From Pseudobutyrivibrio ruminis DSM 9787 (GTDB lineage: Bacteria; Bacillota; Clostridia; Lachnospirales; Lachnospiraceae), in contig NZ_OBMR01000002.1 of NCBI RefSeq assembly GCF_900218035.1, positions 342,589 to 406,588 of the forward strand: a stretch of DNA of 64,000 nt, given 5' to 3'. Below the pieces are notes generated by a model, which worked only from the letters and a program-made list of their open reading frames with translations, did not search any database and was not told the DNA's origin. This document shows positions 33,543 to 43,092 of the stretch, piece after piece; within the stretch, counting starts at the first letter, position 1, and every line of letters starts with the position of its first letter. Both the position numbers and the translations under genes were made by a program.

Positions 33543-35546
33543 TTAACTATTTAACATGGAAATTAACTCTTCCTCACTTATTACATTTACCCCTAAAGCA
33601 TTGGCTTTATCAAGCTTGCTGCCTGCAGCCTCGCCTGCCAATACATAATTAGTCTTTTTAGAAACTGAGCCAGAGCACTTACCGCCGTTAAGCTCGATAA
33701 GCTCCTGCGCTTCCTTTCTTCCCATAGTAGGCAAAGTACCGGTAATAACAAATGTAAGTCCTGCAAACTTGTCACTTGCCCCTTCCTTCTCCTCTTCTAC
33801 CATGTTTACACCGGCTGCCTTCAGACGATTGATAATATCGATGTTAGTCTCGTCGTGAAGGTAATCATAGATGGAATTGGCGCTAATTTCGCCGATATCG
33901 TTGACCTGGATAAGCTCCTCTACTGTAAGGCTCATAATCTTTTCAATGTCCTTAAACTGGGAAAGAAGGGCCTTTGCAGCTGCCTTTCCAACATTAGGAA
34001 TACCAAAGCCTGTAAACAATCTGTAGGCATCATTTTGCTTTGCGGCCTCGATTGCACCAAGAAGCTTGTCTGTGTTCTTTTCCTTGCCGATGATTCCCTT
34101 TTCGATAAGCTCCTCTCTCTTCTCCTTGAGAGCGAATACATCCGCAATATCCTTTATATATTCCTGGCTCACAAGGTCCTCAATATAAACCTCGCCAAAG
34201 CCCTTAATATCCATTGCATCCCTGGATACAAAATTAATGATGTGACGAACTAACTGAGCTGGGCAGCATGGGTTCAGGCACTTCATATCTGCTGTGTCCG
34301 CATCCCTGGAAACTGGGCCACCACATACAGGGCAAACATTAGGAATCTTGTATGTGACTGTACCTTCTGGACGCTTTGCGTGAACCACTTCTTTAATCTT
34401 TGGAATAATTTCACCAGATTTGTAAACCACTATCGTATCTCCGATACCGATATCTAAATCATCGATAAAATCCTGATTATGAAGTGTAGCACGACTAACT
34501 GTAGTACCGCATAAACGAATTGGCTCAAAGATAGCTGTAGGATTAACACGGCCTGTTCTACCAACAGATAGCTCCACATCAAGAAGCTTTGTCTCCTTTT
34601 CCTCTGGTGGGTACTTGTAGGCGATGTGGCCGTTAGTGTATTTAGCGCTGGTAGAGAAATCGTTGCGGTATGAAACCTGATCAATCTTTACAACCGCGCC
34701 ATCAATATCAAATGGGAACTGTCCTCTTAAATCACCGATTTCATCGATAACTGCAAGAACCTCCTCAGCTGTTTCGCACTTTTTGTGGAATACAGTGGCA
34801 ACCCCAGCCTTTTCAAGAATATCCATGCCGTCGCAGTGGCTCTTTGTAAGCTCCTCTGGGCCCTGCTGTACGTTAAATACAAACATCTTTAATCCACGTT
34901 CCTTGGTGATGTTGGCATCTAGCTGACGAAGTGTGCCGGCAGCCAGGTTACGTGGGTTGGCTGCAAGCTTTCCACCGTTGAGCTCCTGAGTCTCATTGTA
35001 TCTGTCGAAATCCTCATGTGACATATATACCTCGCCACGAAGCTGAAGGCTATCATATGGCAAATCAAGATACTGATTGACATCTGGGATAACTAACGCA
35101 TTTGCGGTAACATCCTCGCCGATAAGTCCATCACCACGAGTCTCACCCATCTTAAGCTTTAGCTTGCCCTTTGAATCCTTTTCATAGCGGAGTGTCATGC
35201 TAAGACCGTCGATTTTAGCCTCCACACTAAACATAGCATCAGGATGAACAGCCTTTACTTTTGCTATCCAGGCTGTAACATCAGCCTTGTCAAAAACATC
35301 CTCAATAGAAAGCATTGGCACATCGTGAGTAACCTTTACACCAGCCTCACGCATGGCAACGCCACCAATCTTCTGAGAAGGTGAATCAGGTGTCACCCAT
35401 TCCGGATGCTCTGCCTCTGCCGCCTTGAGCTTTTGCATCAGCTGATCGTACTCATAGTCGCTGATTTCCGGCTCGTTTTGATTGTAGTATCTATCCATGT
35501 GATAATCGATTTCGTCGATTAGTTTCTTGTATTCATTTAATTCCAT
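33543..35546 (-). CDS. ligA: NAD-dependent DNA ligase
   Basis: A protein of 667 aa, normal length. Adenylation motif EAKIDGLS (catalytic Lys), Cys4 zinc finger CPVCGGPVSRDADTADMKCL with CNPCCPAQ-like continuation, helix-hairpin-helix region (GFGIPNVGKAAAKALL), and C-terminal BRCT domain (LTFVITGTLPTMGRKEAQ). It seals nicks in replication and repair. The stop and start are separated from the downstream-facing rluF-like gene by 17 nt, so they may share a transcript. Confidence 0.97.
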   Translation of the reverse strand: MELNEYKKLIDEIDYHMDRYYNQNEPEISDYEYDQLMQKLKAAEAEHPEWVTPDSPSQKIGGVAMREAGVKVTHDVPMLSIEDVFDKADVTAWIAKVKAVHPDAMFSVEAKIDGLSMTLRYEKDSKGKLKLKMGETRGDGLIGEDVTANALVIPDVNQYLDLPYDSLQLRGEVYMSHEDFDRYNETQELNGGKLAANPRNLAAGTLRQLDANITKERGLKMFVFNVQQGPEELTKSHCDGMDILEKAGVATVFHKKCETAEEVLAVIDEIGDLRGQFPFDIDGAVVKIDQVSYRNDFSTSAKYTNGHIAYKYPPEEKETKLLDVELSVGRTGRVNPTAIFEPIRLCGTTVSRATLHNQDFIDDLDIGIGDTIVVYKSGEIIPKIKEVVHAKRPEGTVTYKIPNVCPVCGGPVSRDADTADMKCLNPCCPAQLVRHIINFVSRDAMDIKGFGEVYIEDLVSQEYIKDIADVFALKEKREELIEKGIIGKEKNTDKLLGAIEAAKQNDAYRLFTGFGIPNVGKAAAKALLSQFKDIEKIMSLTVEELIQVNDIGEISANSIYDYLHDETNIDIINRLKAAGVNMVEEEKEGASDKFAGLTFVITGTLPTMGRKEAQELIELNGGKCSGSVSKKTNYVLAGEAAGSKLDKANALGVNVISEEELISMLNS

Positions 35547-35563
35547 TATTCTACCCCTTTTAC

Positions 35564-36286
35564 CTAGTTTCTTGAGCCCTCAAGCATTTTGTTGAGCACT
35601 TTTAGCTCAGCTTCCGTAACATCCCTGTAGGTGTCCTCCTGCAGGTCATTTAGCTCAATATTCATAATGCGCACTCGCTTCAGGCTGCGAACCCTGTAGC
35701 CAAGCATCTGACACATGCGACGAATCTGTCGATTCAACCCCTGCGTCAAAACGATTTTAAATGTCCTTTTGGAAAGCTTTTCAACCTGACACTTTCTGGT
35801 GGTCACTTCAAGCTCATCCAAATATACGCCAGATGACATTTTCTTAATAAAATCGCTGTCTATATCCTTGTCTACAGTGACAATATATTCCTTTTCATGA
35901 GCATTTGCAGCACGCATAATTTTGTTAACCAAATCACCCTGATTTGTAAGAAGAATCAGACCATTGCTATCCTTGTCCAAGCGGCCAATAGGATAAATAC
36001 GCTCTGGATAATTGATGTGGTCAATTATGTTGTTCTTTTCACGCTTTTCCGCTGTGCAAACAATCCCAACAGGCTTGTTGTATGCGATAAGCACCGGCTT
36101 TTTATCTGCGTTTGATACAGGCTTGCCATCGAACAGCACCTCATCCGCTGAGCTTATGCGCATGCCCATTTCCGCCGGCTTGCCATTTACCAAAACACGG
36201 CCTTCCTCTATGGCCTTGTCCGCCGCTCGCCTGCTACAAACTCCGGCATCGCTTAAATATTTATTTAATCTAATACTCTCTTCCAA
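35564..36286 (-). CDS. rluF: rRNA pseudouridine synthase, RluF/RsuA family
   Basis: A protein of 240 aa from TTG at 36286 with GGAGG 5 nt upstream; the ATG at 36298 lies across that site. N-terminal S4 domain (IRLNKYLSDAGVCSRRAADK), then the catalytic motif IGRLDKDSNGLILLTNQG with the key Asp, and LNRQIRRMCQMLGYRV. It isomerises a uridine in rRNA; RluF is the best match by pattern but RluB/RsuA relatives are not excluded. Confidence 0.88.
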   Translation of the reverse strand: MEESIRLNKYLSDAGVCSRRAADKAIEEGRVLVNGKPAEMGMRISSADEVLFDGKPVSNADKKPVLIAYNKPVGIVCTAEKREKNNIIDHINYPERIYPIGRLDKDSNGLILLTNQGDLVNKIMRAANAHEKEYIVTVDKDIDSDFIKKMSSGVYLDELEVTTRKCQVEKLSKRTFKIVLTQGLNRQIRRMCQMLGYRVRSLKRVRIMNIELNDLQEDTYRDVTEAELKVLNKMLEGSRN

Positions 36287-36303
36287 GTATGCCTCCATAA
36301 TAC

Positions 36304-36333
36304 AATGGAGACCAAAAAAACTTGGTCTCCATT
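36304..36333 (-). other. Hairpin between the SH3b gene and the rluF-like gene
   Basis: Perfect 11-bp arms (36304-36314 with 36323-36333) with a T-rich loop on the minus strand. No T-run follows; it may partially stop transcription or process the mRNA. Confidence 0.5.
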
Positions 36334-36361
36334 AAAATTAATCATCAATCGTTAATCTAAA

Positions 36362-37621
36362 TTACTCTTGTAAAAGGTCTGTTCTGATGTAGCCTTCTTT
36401 CTTTCCGTACTTAACCTTTGTCCAGCCCTCGGCATAGCTCATAACTACCTCTACCTCTTCGCCTGCGTAAGCAACTGCAACCTTTGATGCAGATGAATCC
36501 ATTGCTGAACGAATATTTACTGTAGATGTAAGTGTGATCTTGTCACCAGCTGTAAGAGCTGCAGCGTTTGTTGTCTCTTCCTCGTCTGTATCCTCTGTAG
36601 TCTCTTCCTCAGCGTCGCCTACATTAACTGCATCCTTTGTGATATATGCCTTTGTTCCGTTGTAATCAAACTTGTAGAAGTCTCCCTCTTCACCGTAGAT
36701 AGTGATTTGAGTGCCACTTTCAAGAGAACCAAGCTTGTCGCTGCTAGCATCTGCTTCTGAGCGAACATTTGCCTTTGCATTTGTTGTGCCTGTGTAAGAG
36801 TTTGCTTCCTCCTCGGCATCTGCTGCTGCCTGTGCCTCAGCCTCTGCAGCTGCTGCCGCTTCTTCCTCAGCCTTTGCAGCTTCCTCTGCTGCTGCCTCTA
36901 CCTCAGCAGTGTAATCTGTGTTCCACTGGATGATAGCTGCTGGCAATGTATCTGACATAAGTGCTGAAAGATTTGCATCACTTTCAAGCGCTGACTCGTA
37001 TGCCTCGTCAACCTCTGCCTTTAAATCAAGCAAATCCTGCTGACGAATGTAAACTGCGATAAGATCAGAGATTTCTGTATCCATCTCGTAGATGTTGTTG
37101 TTCTGGTTGAATGAACCGTAAATGTTGTTGATGAAGAGCTTTCCATCTTCGTTTGTTTCAACATAGAAGAAATCCAAGCCAGGAGCTGCTGTATCGATGT
37201 CGTTATACTTAAGCTCAACCTGTGTAGTAACAAGATAAGAATTATCTGTAAGACCAGGCTTTGTGAAAATCTGAACATCGTTGAAGCTCTCGATGTACTG
37301 GCTATAGAAAGCAATGTAGCTGATTTCCTGATCACTAACAGGTGTTGCAAGAGTGGCGATTGTGTCTGTGTCTCCCTCTGCATAAGCTGTGTAATAGTTA
37401 TTGATAAGAGTGGTCAGCTCAGAATTGTTATTCTTTTTGAAGCTCTTGTAAACTCCCGATGTGGATTTGGTATCGCCGCTGCTGCTTGTTCCAAGGAAAA
37501 GAACCAGCGCCATGACGATGAAAATTCCACCTGCCAAAAAGTATCTTTTATAATTAATAATGAAATCCTTTGAAATCTCTATTATATTTTTAAATTTAGT
37601 TTTTAAATCTTGTAAGTTCAT
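36362..37621 (-). CDS. Membrane-anchored protein with two SH3b domains
   Basis: A protein of 419 aa from ATG at 37621 (GGAGGGCAC before it). One membrane segment near 26-45, an outside domain like a NTF2 fold (LINNYYTAYAEGDTDTIATLA), an Ala/Glu-rich helical stretch around 235-270, then two bacterial SH3 domains (TTNAKANVRSEADASSDKLG; LTSTVNIRSAMDSSASKVAV) that usually bind cell wall peptides. An acidic Thr/Glu linker separates them. It is probably a cell-wall-linked protein of unknown job. It lies directly downstream of a tRNA gene. Confidence 0.78.
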   Translation of the reverse strand: MNLQDLKTKFKNIIEISKDFIINYKRYFLAGGIFIVMALVLFLGTSSSGDTKSTSGVYKSFKKNNNSELTTLINNYYTAYAEGDTDTIATLATPVSDQEISYIAFYSQYIESFNDVQIFTKPGLTDNSYLVTTQVELKYNDIDTAAPGLDFFYVETNEDGKLFINNIYGSFNQNNNIYEMDTEISDLIAVYIRQQDLLDLKAEVDEAYESALESDANLSALMSDTLPAAIIQWNTDYTAEVEAAAEEAAKAEEEAAAAAEAEAQAAADAEEEANSYTGTTNAKANVRSEADASSDKLGSLESGTQITIYGEEGDFYKFDYNGTKAYITKDAVNVGDAEEETTEDTDEEETTNAAALTAGDKITLTSTVNIRSAMDSSASKVAVAYAGEEVEVVMSYAEGWTKVKYGKKEGYIRTDLLQE

Positions 37622-37656
37622 GTGCCCTCCATGCTGCAAATAGTTTGCCGAACAAC

Positions 37657-37730
37657 TGTAGACGGCCGGATTCGAACCGGCGGTCTTCGGAGTCGGAGTC
37701 CGATGCGTTATCCAGCTACGCTACGCCTAC
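37657..37730 (-). tRNA. tRNA-Arg (anticodon CCG)
   Basis: The cloverleaf can be drawn: acceptor GTAGGCG/CGTCTAC with one G-U, anticodon stem TCGGA/TCCGA with loop CTCCGAC (anticodon CCG), T arm GCCGG-TTCGAAT-CCGGC, discriminator A. CCA is not encoded. Confidence 0.95.
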
Positions 37731-37858
37731 GTATTTACTTGCCGATTTATTTTAACACAACTTACAAACTAAATACACCTTTCGTCAAAAATTTATGTAC
37801 TTTAGTTATTAAAAGTGATAAAGTATATGAAAAATCTTACATAAGGAGGTAACTGTAT

Positions 37859-38713
37859 ATGAATCCTACAGGTTCAACTAATTTAATTTGTTTACTCGGC
37901 AGTCCAGTTTCACACAGCATCTCACCGGCGATGCATAATACAGCCTTTGATGCTTTAGGGCTTGATTTTTCATATATGGCCTTTGATGTAAGTAAGGAAG
38001 ATTTGCCTACAGCTGTTGAGGGTTTGAAAAAAATCAACTGCTGTAATTTCAATCTAACAATGCCTTTAAAAACTGCTATCATCCCACTTCTGGATGAAAT
38101 CGATGAAGCAGCCGAGCTTGCTCAATCAGTAAACACCTGCGTTTGTCAGGATGGAAAATTGGTGGGCTACACCACAGACGGCATAGGCTTTCTTCAATCT
38201 ATGAAGGACTGCGGAATCAAATACGCTGGTACTACTATCACTATTCTCGGTGCTGGTGGCGCCGCATCTTCTATCATCACACAGGCTGCCATGGAAGGCG
38301 TTGAAAAAATTAATATCTTCAAAAGAAAGAACGCTTCTTTCCAAAAAGTTGTAGATTTTGCAGACCGACTTACAAAATCTACCAACTGCGATCTTTTTGT
38401 TTACGACATGGAAGACATGGATATTCTGAATTTTTCTCTTCAAGAAAGTGATATCCTTATTAATAGTACAAATGTTGGTATGGGCGATGACGACCGTTCC
38501 CTTGTTCCAAAGGAATTTTTACATCCTGGCCTTACAGTTTGCGATGTTATTTATCATCCTGCTGAAACCAGACTTTTAAAGGATGCAAAAGCCTGCGGCT
38601 GCAAGACAATGAACGGCAAATACATGCTTCTATATCAAGGGGCTGCAGCCTTTAAGCTGTGGACTGGAAAGGATATGCCAATCGACTTAATTAAAGAGAC
38701 ATGTTTTGACTAA
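37859..38713 (+). CDS. aroE: Shikimate dehydrogenase
   Basis: A protein of 284 aa. N-terminal LLGSPVSHSISPAMHN (shikimate-binding Ser pair), NLTMPLK with the catalytic Lys, SVNTCV, and the NADP-binding LGAGGAASSI. It converts 3-dehydroshikimate to shikimate in aromatic amino acid synthesis. AGGAGGTAACTGTAT precedes the ATG. It is followed 24 nt later by the first enzyme of the same pathway, and the pair ends at a terminator. Confidence 0.96.
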   Translation: MNPTGSTNLICLLGSPVSHSISPAMHNTAFDALGLDFSYMAFDVSKEDLPTAVEGLKKINCCNFNLTMPLKTAIIPLLDEIDEAAELAQSVNTCVCQDGKLVGYTTDGIGFLQSMKDCGIKYAGTTITILGAGGAASSIITQAAMEGVEKINIFKRKNASFQKVVDFADRLTKSTNCDLFVYDMEDMDILNFSLQESDILINSTNVGMGDDDRSLVPKEFLHPGLTVCDVIYHPAETRLLKDAKACGCKTMNGKYMLLYQGAAAFKLWTGKDMPIDLIKETCFD

Positions 38714-38737
38714 AATCTAGAGAAGTGAGGGAATATA

Positions 38738-39769
38738 ATGAGTTTCAATTATCTTAAGAAAATGCCTACTCCAGAGGAAATCAAGGAGATGCTTCCTGTT
38801 CCACCAAAGGTTCAGGAAATCAAAAAGCAGCGTGACAAAGAAGTGGCCGACATCATCACTGGAAAAGATGACCGTTTTCTTTGCATAATTGGTCCATGTT
38901 CTGCTGACAACGAGGATGCAGTTTGCGAATACATCGAAAAGCTTGCACGTGTTGCTGAGGATATAAAAGACAAGGTTTTGGTAGTTCCTAGAATCTACAC
39001 CAACAAGCCTCGTACCACCGGTAGTGGCTACAAGGGTATCGCTTCCCAGCCAGATCCAAACGAAGCTCCTGATATGGTAGCCGGCCTTATCGCCATGAGA
39101 AAGATGCACATCCGTGCCATGACAGAATCAGAGCTTACTCCTGCTGATGAAATGCTCTACCCTGAAAACTGGGGATACGTTGATGATCTTCTTTCCTACG
39201 TAGCAATCGGCGCCCGCTCAGTTGAGGATCAGCATCATCGTCTTACTGTTTCAGGCTTCGACGTAGCATCAGGAATGAAGAATCCTACTTCTGGCGATTT
39301 CTCTGTAATGCTCAATTCCGTATATGCGGCTCAGCATCCACATCACTTCACATTCTCAGGATACGAAGTGACCACCACAGGAAATCCACTAGCCCACACC
39401 ATCCTCCGCGGTGCCGTATCAAAGCACGGCAACAGCGTGCAGAACTACCACTACGAAGACCTAATCAGACTTCACAACATGTACGAAAAAATGGATCTTG
39501 TTAATCCTGCTTGCATCATCGATGCCAACCACTCAAACTCAAACAAGCAGTACAAAGAGCAGATTCGTATCGTGAAGGAAGTAATGCACAATCGAAATCA
39601 TTCAGATGATATCAAGAATCTTGTTAAGGGTGTCATGATAGAAAGCTACCTTATCGAAGGTTGCCAGCCTATCTCCGACCACCAGACATACGGCCAGTCC
39701 ATCACAGACCCATGCCTTGGTTGGGAAGACACACGTCATCTTCTTTATACAATTGCAGAACGAAACTAA
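38738..39769 (+). CDS. DAHP synthase, class I (AroF/G/H type)
   Basis: A protein of 343 aa. Key stretches: CIIGPCSADNEDAV, VPRIYTNKPRTTGSGYKG, IGARSVEDQHHR, DANHSNSNKQ and a late SITDPCLGWEDTR. These include the metal-binding Cys, His, Glu and Asp and the phosphoenolpyruvate-binding Arg/Lys of type I-alpha enzymes. It condenses PEP with erythrose 4-phosphate, the first step of aromatic synthesis. Which isozyme (and so which amino acid inhibits it) cannot be read here. Confidence 0.95.
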   Translation: MSFNYLKKMPTPEEIKEMLPVPPKVQEIKKQRDKEVADIITGKDDRFLCIIGPCSADNEDAVCEYIEKLARVAEDIKDKVLVVPRIYTNKPRTTGSGYKGIASQPDPNEAPDMVAGLIAMRKMHIRAMTESELTPADEMLYPENWGYVDDLLSYVAIGARSVEDQHHRLTVSGFDVASGMKNPTSGDFSVMLNSVYAAQHPHHFTFSGYEVTTTGNPLAHTILRGAVSKHGNSVQNYHYEDLIRLHNMYEKMDLVNPACIIDANHSNSNKQYKEQIRIVKEVMHNRNHSDDIKNLVKGVMIESYLIEGCQPISDHQTYGQSITDPCLGWEDTRHLLYTIAERN

Positions 39770-39774
39770 AATAA

Positions 39775-39809
39775 AAAACTCAAGTCAGATTAAATCCGAC
39801 TTGAGTTTT
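39775..39809. terminator. Bidirectional terminator
   Basis: 12-bp perfect arms (39775-39786 with 39798-39809), A-run on one side and T-run on the other, between the convergent DAHP synthase and DUF2339 genes. Confidence 0.9.
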
Positions 39810-39811
39810 CT

Positions 39812-41953
39812 TTATTGAATCTCTTGTTTATCTAGTCTGTTGTAAATATAACTGATTCCGAAGCAAAGGAATCCGCAAATCAAAAATCCTACTGCTCTAA
39901 GGAGCAAATCCTCATAGTTCACATCAATCAACACAAGCTTCACAATGCTTGCAATTGAAAGCACCAGGCCGTACAGTCTCATGGACTTGTACTTCATCCT
40001 GAATCCCAGGATAATCGATGCCAGCGCTATCACAAGGAATGCCACGCTTAGCATGATGCCATATGATTCATATGCAATCAAAAACATCAGGCATACATAG
40101 GTGTACTTGAAAGCAACGTATGCTCCTGCCCATGAATAATTTTCCAGCAAATTCTTTACATTGATTGATATGAGCGCAGCAATCAATAGTCCGTAAAGAA
40201 TTGCAAATGGCGATTTTGTAAATATCATCATTTCGGTTGTGTAGAATAAAACCAGGAAGACATTAACAATATAGAACATGATATTGCAAGTCTTTTCATA
40301 CGACACTTTAATAGCTGCAAATTTCTTTTTGTAAGCAAATATCTGCAGCGCCACCATGATAATACAGAACAATTCTAATGATCCAGGAATTCTGTGGATG
40401 TCATTAATTAAATGGAAAGTATATGCAATCATTCCTATAATCCACAGGTAGAACACGTTATCATAGACCACATTAACATGCTCTTCTTTCTCGGTAATTC
40501 TCTCTGCTACTGCAAACGCAAGCATTGTAACAACCAATATCAGTCCAAATACCGAATTATCAAATTCAGCAACAATAATCAATATAATCATTGTTAGGCT
40601 GTAGAATCTGGCAACCAAATTGCGCTTGAATCTAGAATATACACACGCCCCTATCTCTATCAATACTGCAAGAATACCTCCTACAATTGCTAGGTATTCC
40701 GGGTCGGCAACCACGATATTAAAGTTTGCAATGAAAATGAACAATGCAAAAATGATTTCAGCTGTGTATGCAGCAATCTTTGCAGCTTCAAGCTTAATGA
40801 ATCTTTCAACAACAAAGAAGTCGATAAGTGCAATTGTAAGTATTAGCAAATCTCCTATTCTCTCTGATTCCAGATTTCCAATGTACCCATCTAATGAATA
40901 GATCAACATAAATTCCATTGGGAATAGTGTTAGGATTGTCTGAACTACAAAGGTAATGGTATGCTTTTCGTTTTCCAAAAATAAAATCTGCACCAATGAT
41001 GAGTACATGATTACCACAAGTGTGAATACTAATATTATTATGTCCACTGGGTTTACTTCATTGCCACCAAATCCATAGACACCTGCCAGGTATTTGATTG
41101 TAACTAACGTAAATGCGATAATCGTTCCGCACCATGTGGAGAATGAACTCCAGTAGTTCTTTACCAATAGGTCATTTATAAAGAACGATACCTCCGCAAG
41201 AACAAGCATCACTAGCACTACAAGGCATTCATCCAAGGTGTGCATCTGAATAGCGCTAAAGATTGCTGCTACAAATATTCCTGTCTGGCCGATTATTGTA
41301 AACACGAATGACTTCTTTCTGCCTAGGAAACACAACGCTGCCGCCCATAATACAAGCAGCACATATAGTGCAATTATGTTGATTGCTTCAAAGTAACCAT
41401 AGGTCACAAACAGCGAAACAAAAACAGCACCTGTTCCGCATCCTGTCAGTGATGTATTCCACTTATTTACGCCCTTCTTTTTAGCATTCAGCTCTCCTGC
41501 CACAATAAAGGCTCCGCTGAAAATAAACATTGCCGCGATTTTTACAGCATCTCCCAGCACTGGAATAATCCAAACAGCAAACATAACTATGGCTATGAAA
41601 ATAAGCAGCGATGCGCCAATGGCCATGCCATATTTTCCAATAAATGACTCCATGCTCTGCTTGCTGGCCTGTGTCCTTGCCTGCTGTAGCTGATAGTACT
41701 GCTGTGTTGGCTGTGGGGCCGGCTGTGGGGTTTGCTGCACTGGTGGAATATACTGATTGTAGTACTGTCCCGGGTGGCTGTCCCGCATTATAGGCTGAGG
41801 TTGTACTTGAGGTTGTGGCTGTGCCTGAGGTTGTGGCCTAACTATGGCTTCTACTGCAGGCTTTACAGTAACAGCACTCTTCAGCTCCTTCACTTCTGCT
41901 TCAAGCCTCTGGACTCTGTCCTCCAGCTCCTGAATTCTTTGTAAATCTTCCAT
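39812..41953 (-). CDS. Large polytopic membrane protein, DUF2339 type
   Basis: A protein of 713 aa. Residues 1-30 form a short coiled coil (IQELEDRVQRLEAEVKELK), 31-95 a Pro/Gln-rich linker, then about 20 closely spaced membrane segments to the end. This layout is that of DUF2339, predicted membrane proteins of unknown function. GAGGGAGCAAA precedes the ATG. It follows the lipoprotein gene by 39 nt on the same strand. Confidence 0.82.
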   Translation of the reverse strand: MEDLQRIQELEDRVQRLEAEVKELKSAVTVKPAVEAIVRPQPQAQPQPQVQPQPIMRDSHPGQYYNQYIPPVQQTPQPAPQPTQQYYQLQQARTQASKQSMESFIGKYGMAIGASLLIFIAIVMFAVWIIPVLGDAVKIAAMFIFSGAFIVAGELNAKKKGVNKWNTSLTGCGTGAVFVSLFVTYGYFEAINIIALYVLLVLWAAALCFLGRKKSFVFTIIGQTGIFVAAIFSAIQMHTLDECLVVLVMLVLAEVSFFINDLLVKNYWSSFSTWCGTIIAFTLVTIKYLAGVYGFGGNEVNPVDIIILVFTLVVIMYSSLVQILFLENEKHTITFVVQTILTLFPMEFMLIYSLDGYIGNLESERIGDLLILTIALIDFFVVERFIKLEAAKIAAYTAEIIFALFIFIANFNIVVADPEYLAIVGGILAVLIEIGACVYSRFKRNLVARFYSLTMIILIIVAEFDNSVFGLILVVTMLAFAVAERITEKEEHVNVVYDNVFYLWIIGMIAYTFHLINDIHRIPGSLELFCIIMVALQIFAYKKKFAAIKVSYEKTCNIMFYIVNVFLVLFYTTEMMIFTKSPFAILYGLLIAALISINVKNLLENYSWAGAYVAFKYTYVCLMFLIAYESYGIMLSVAFLVIALASIILGFRMKYKSMRLYGLVLSIASIVKLVLIDVNYEDLLLRAVGFLICGFLCFGISYIYNRLDKQEIQ

Positions 41954-41992
41954 TTTGCTCCCTCTTTATAAATTTAAATTGTTTTTTGGTTT

Positions 41993-42682
41993 TTATTCAT
42001 TTTGCATCTTAATCTCAATCGGTTCACCCTCTGCACCATATCCTGACCTGAAATATGTCAAACCTTTTCCCTTGGTCCATTCATATTCAGAATAAAATCC
42101 GCTTTCGGTTAATGTATTACTTAATAAGCACGTACATGTATCACCATCATTTGTAATTCTTGTTAACTGACCATCTACGTTTTGTTCCATATCTTGTGAA
42201 CAGATAATATTTCCACTTTCAATAAAATCCTCTTCAGTTGGTGTATCTGTTCTATCAAACAACACATAGATACTCTCTTCTGTTACATAAAAAGTACCAA
42301 TATTAAATCTATCGCTTGTTCCCCAATAATATCTGCCTGGGCAGTCAACATACTCAATATTTACTGCGTATACATTTCCATTGTCATATTCATCTAATTT
42401 CTTAATTTCAACTGAAACCTCGGAAACATCCTCATCTAAGAATTCTATAACTTTATACGTGTACTCATTATCCTCATCTGCATAAAAATAATCCTTAAAT
42501 GACTTTGTAGCATTATCCTCTACAACTTCTTCCTGAACGTCTTCTTGCTGATTATTATCTGTTACTACGTTCTCTTTAAAATTATTATCTTCTGCCTCTA
42601 TATGAACACTCTCAGATTTTCCACAGGAAGTTAACATTATTATGCTTATCAAAGATACTATTATTGTTTTATTTCTCATCAT
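41993..42682 (-). CDS. Putative lipoprotein, 229 aa
   Basis: The N-terminus is hydrophobic and ends in the lipobox IMLTSCGK, so lipidation at that Cys is likely. An Asn/Glu/Asp-rich linker follows, then a soluble domain with many Tyr and acidic residues. No family recognised. The pairing with the DUF2339 gene may be functional or merely positional. Confidence 0.7.
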   Translation of the reverse strand: MMRNKTIIVSLISIIMLTSCGKSESVHIEAEDNNFKENVVTDNNQQEDVQEEVVEDNATKSFKDYFYADEDNEYTYKVIEFLDEDVSEVSVEIKKLDEYDNGNVYAVNIEYVDCPGRYYWGTSDRFNIGTFYVTEESIYVLFDRTDTPTEEDFIESGNIICSQDMEQNVDGQLTRITNDGDTCTCLLSNTLTESGFYSEYEWTKGKGLTYFRSGYGAEGEPIEIKMQNE

Positions 42683-42806
42683 TTTACATACTCCACAGTC
42701 TATTTGTGCCCCAATTGCAACACTTTATTGCCATACTACCCAATTATATAAAATATCTAAAATTATTTCACTATTTTTCCAACCTATATTCAAGATGTCA
42801 TCCCTA

Positions 42807-42849
42807 CAAAAGTATTAAATTAAAAAAAATGGCTGTTTTAATACTTTTG
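42807..42849. repeat. Single 43-nt inverted repeat with 13-bp arms
   Basis: CAAAAGTATTAAA at 42807-42819 and its perfect complement at 42837-42849. The arm starts are 30 bp apart, as in arrays 1 and 2, but there is only one unit. No T-run follows on either strand. Confidence 0.7.
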
Positions 42850-42879
42850 GAGCCCACAAAGTGTATAGGCATTTTATTC

Positions 42880-42908
42880 TTGCATTTAATTATCTGATAT
42901 AGTAATAT
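42880..42908 (+). promoter_or_regulatory. Promoter of the twin-loop RNA
   Basis: TTGCAT (42880-42885), 17-nt spacer, TAATAT (42903-42908); predicted start near 42915. Confidence 0.65.
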
Positions 42909-42914
42909 TTTTTC

Positions 42915-43056
42915 AGACAATGGTGTCAGAATAGAGTCCCTAAGCGGGGATTCTATTTTGGCACCATTTTTTCATATTCTGATTTGCTTGCCCACTTCAG
43001 AAATGAAAATGGCGTATACCTATTTGCTTGCCCACTTAGGTATGCGCCAGTTTTTA
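42915..43056 (+). ncRNA. Candidate small RNA with two identical C-rich loops
   Basis: Three hairpins follow the promoter. HP1: 42919-42940 with 42947-42968, a 22-bp continuous helix with three G-U pairs, then TTTTTT, itself a terminator shape. HP2: stem 42977-42982/42997-43002. HP3: 13-bp stem 43010-43022/43037-43049, then GTTTTT. The loops of HP2 (42983-42996) and HP3 (43023-43036) are the same 14 bases, TTTGCTTGCCCACT, on unrelated stems. No plus-strand gene is upstream or downstream. HP3 may also serve as terminator for the minus-strand gene at 43093. Confidence 0.65.
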
Positions 43057-43092
43057 TATAAGCATCTCCCCTAAGAAGCTACCCTACAGCTT

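Noticed and set aside
42664..42897. Plus-strand 77-aa open frame
   Set aside because: No ribosome site; it overlaps the lipoprotein start and an inverted repeat, and its composition is that of random AT-rich DNA.
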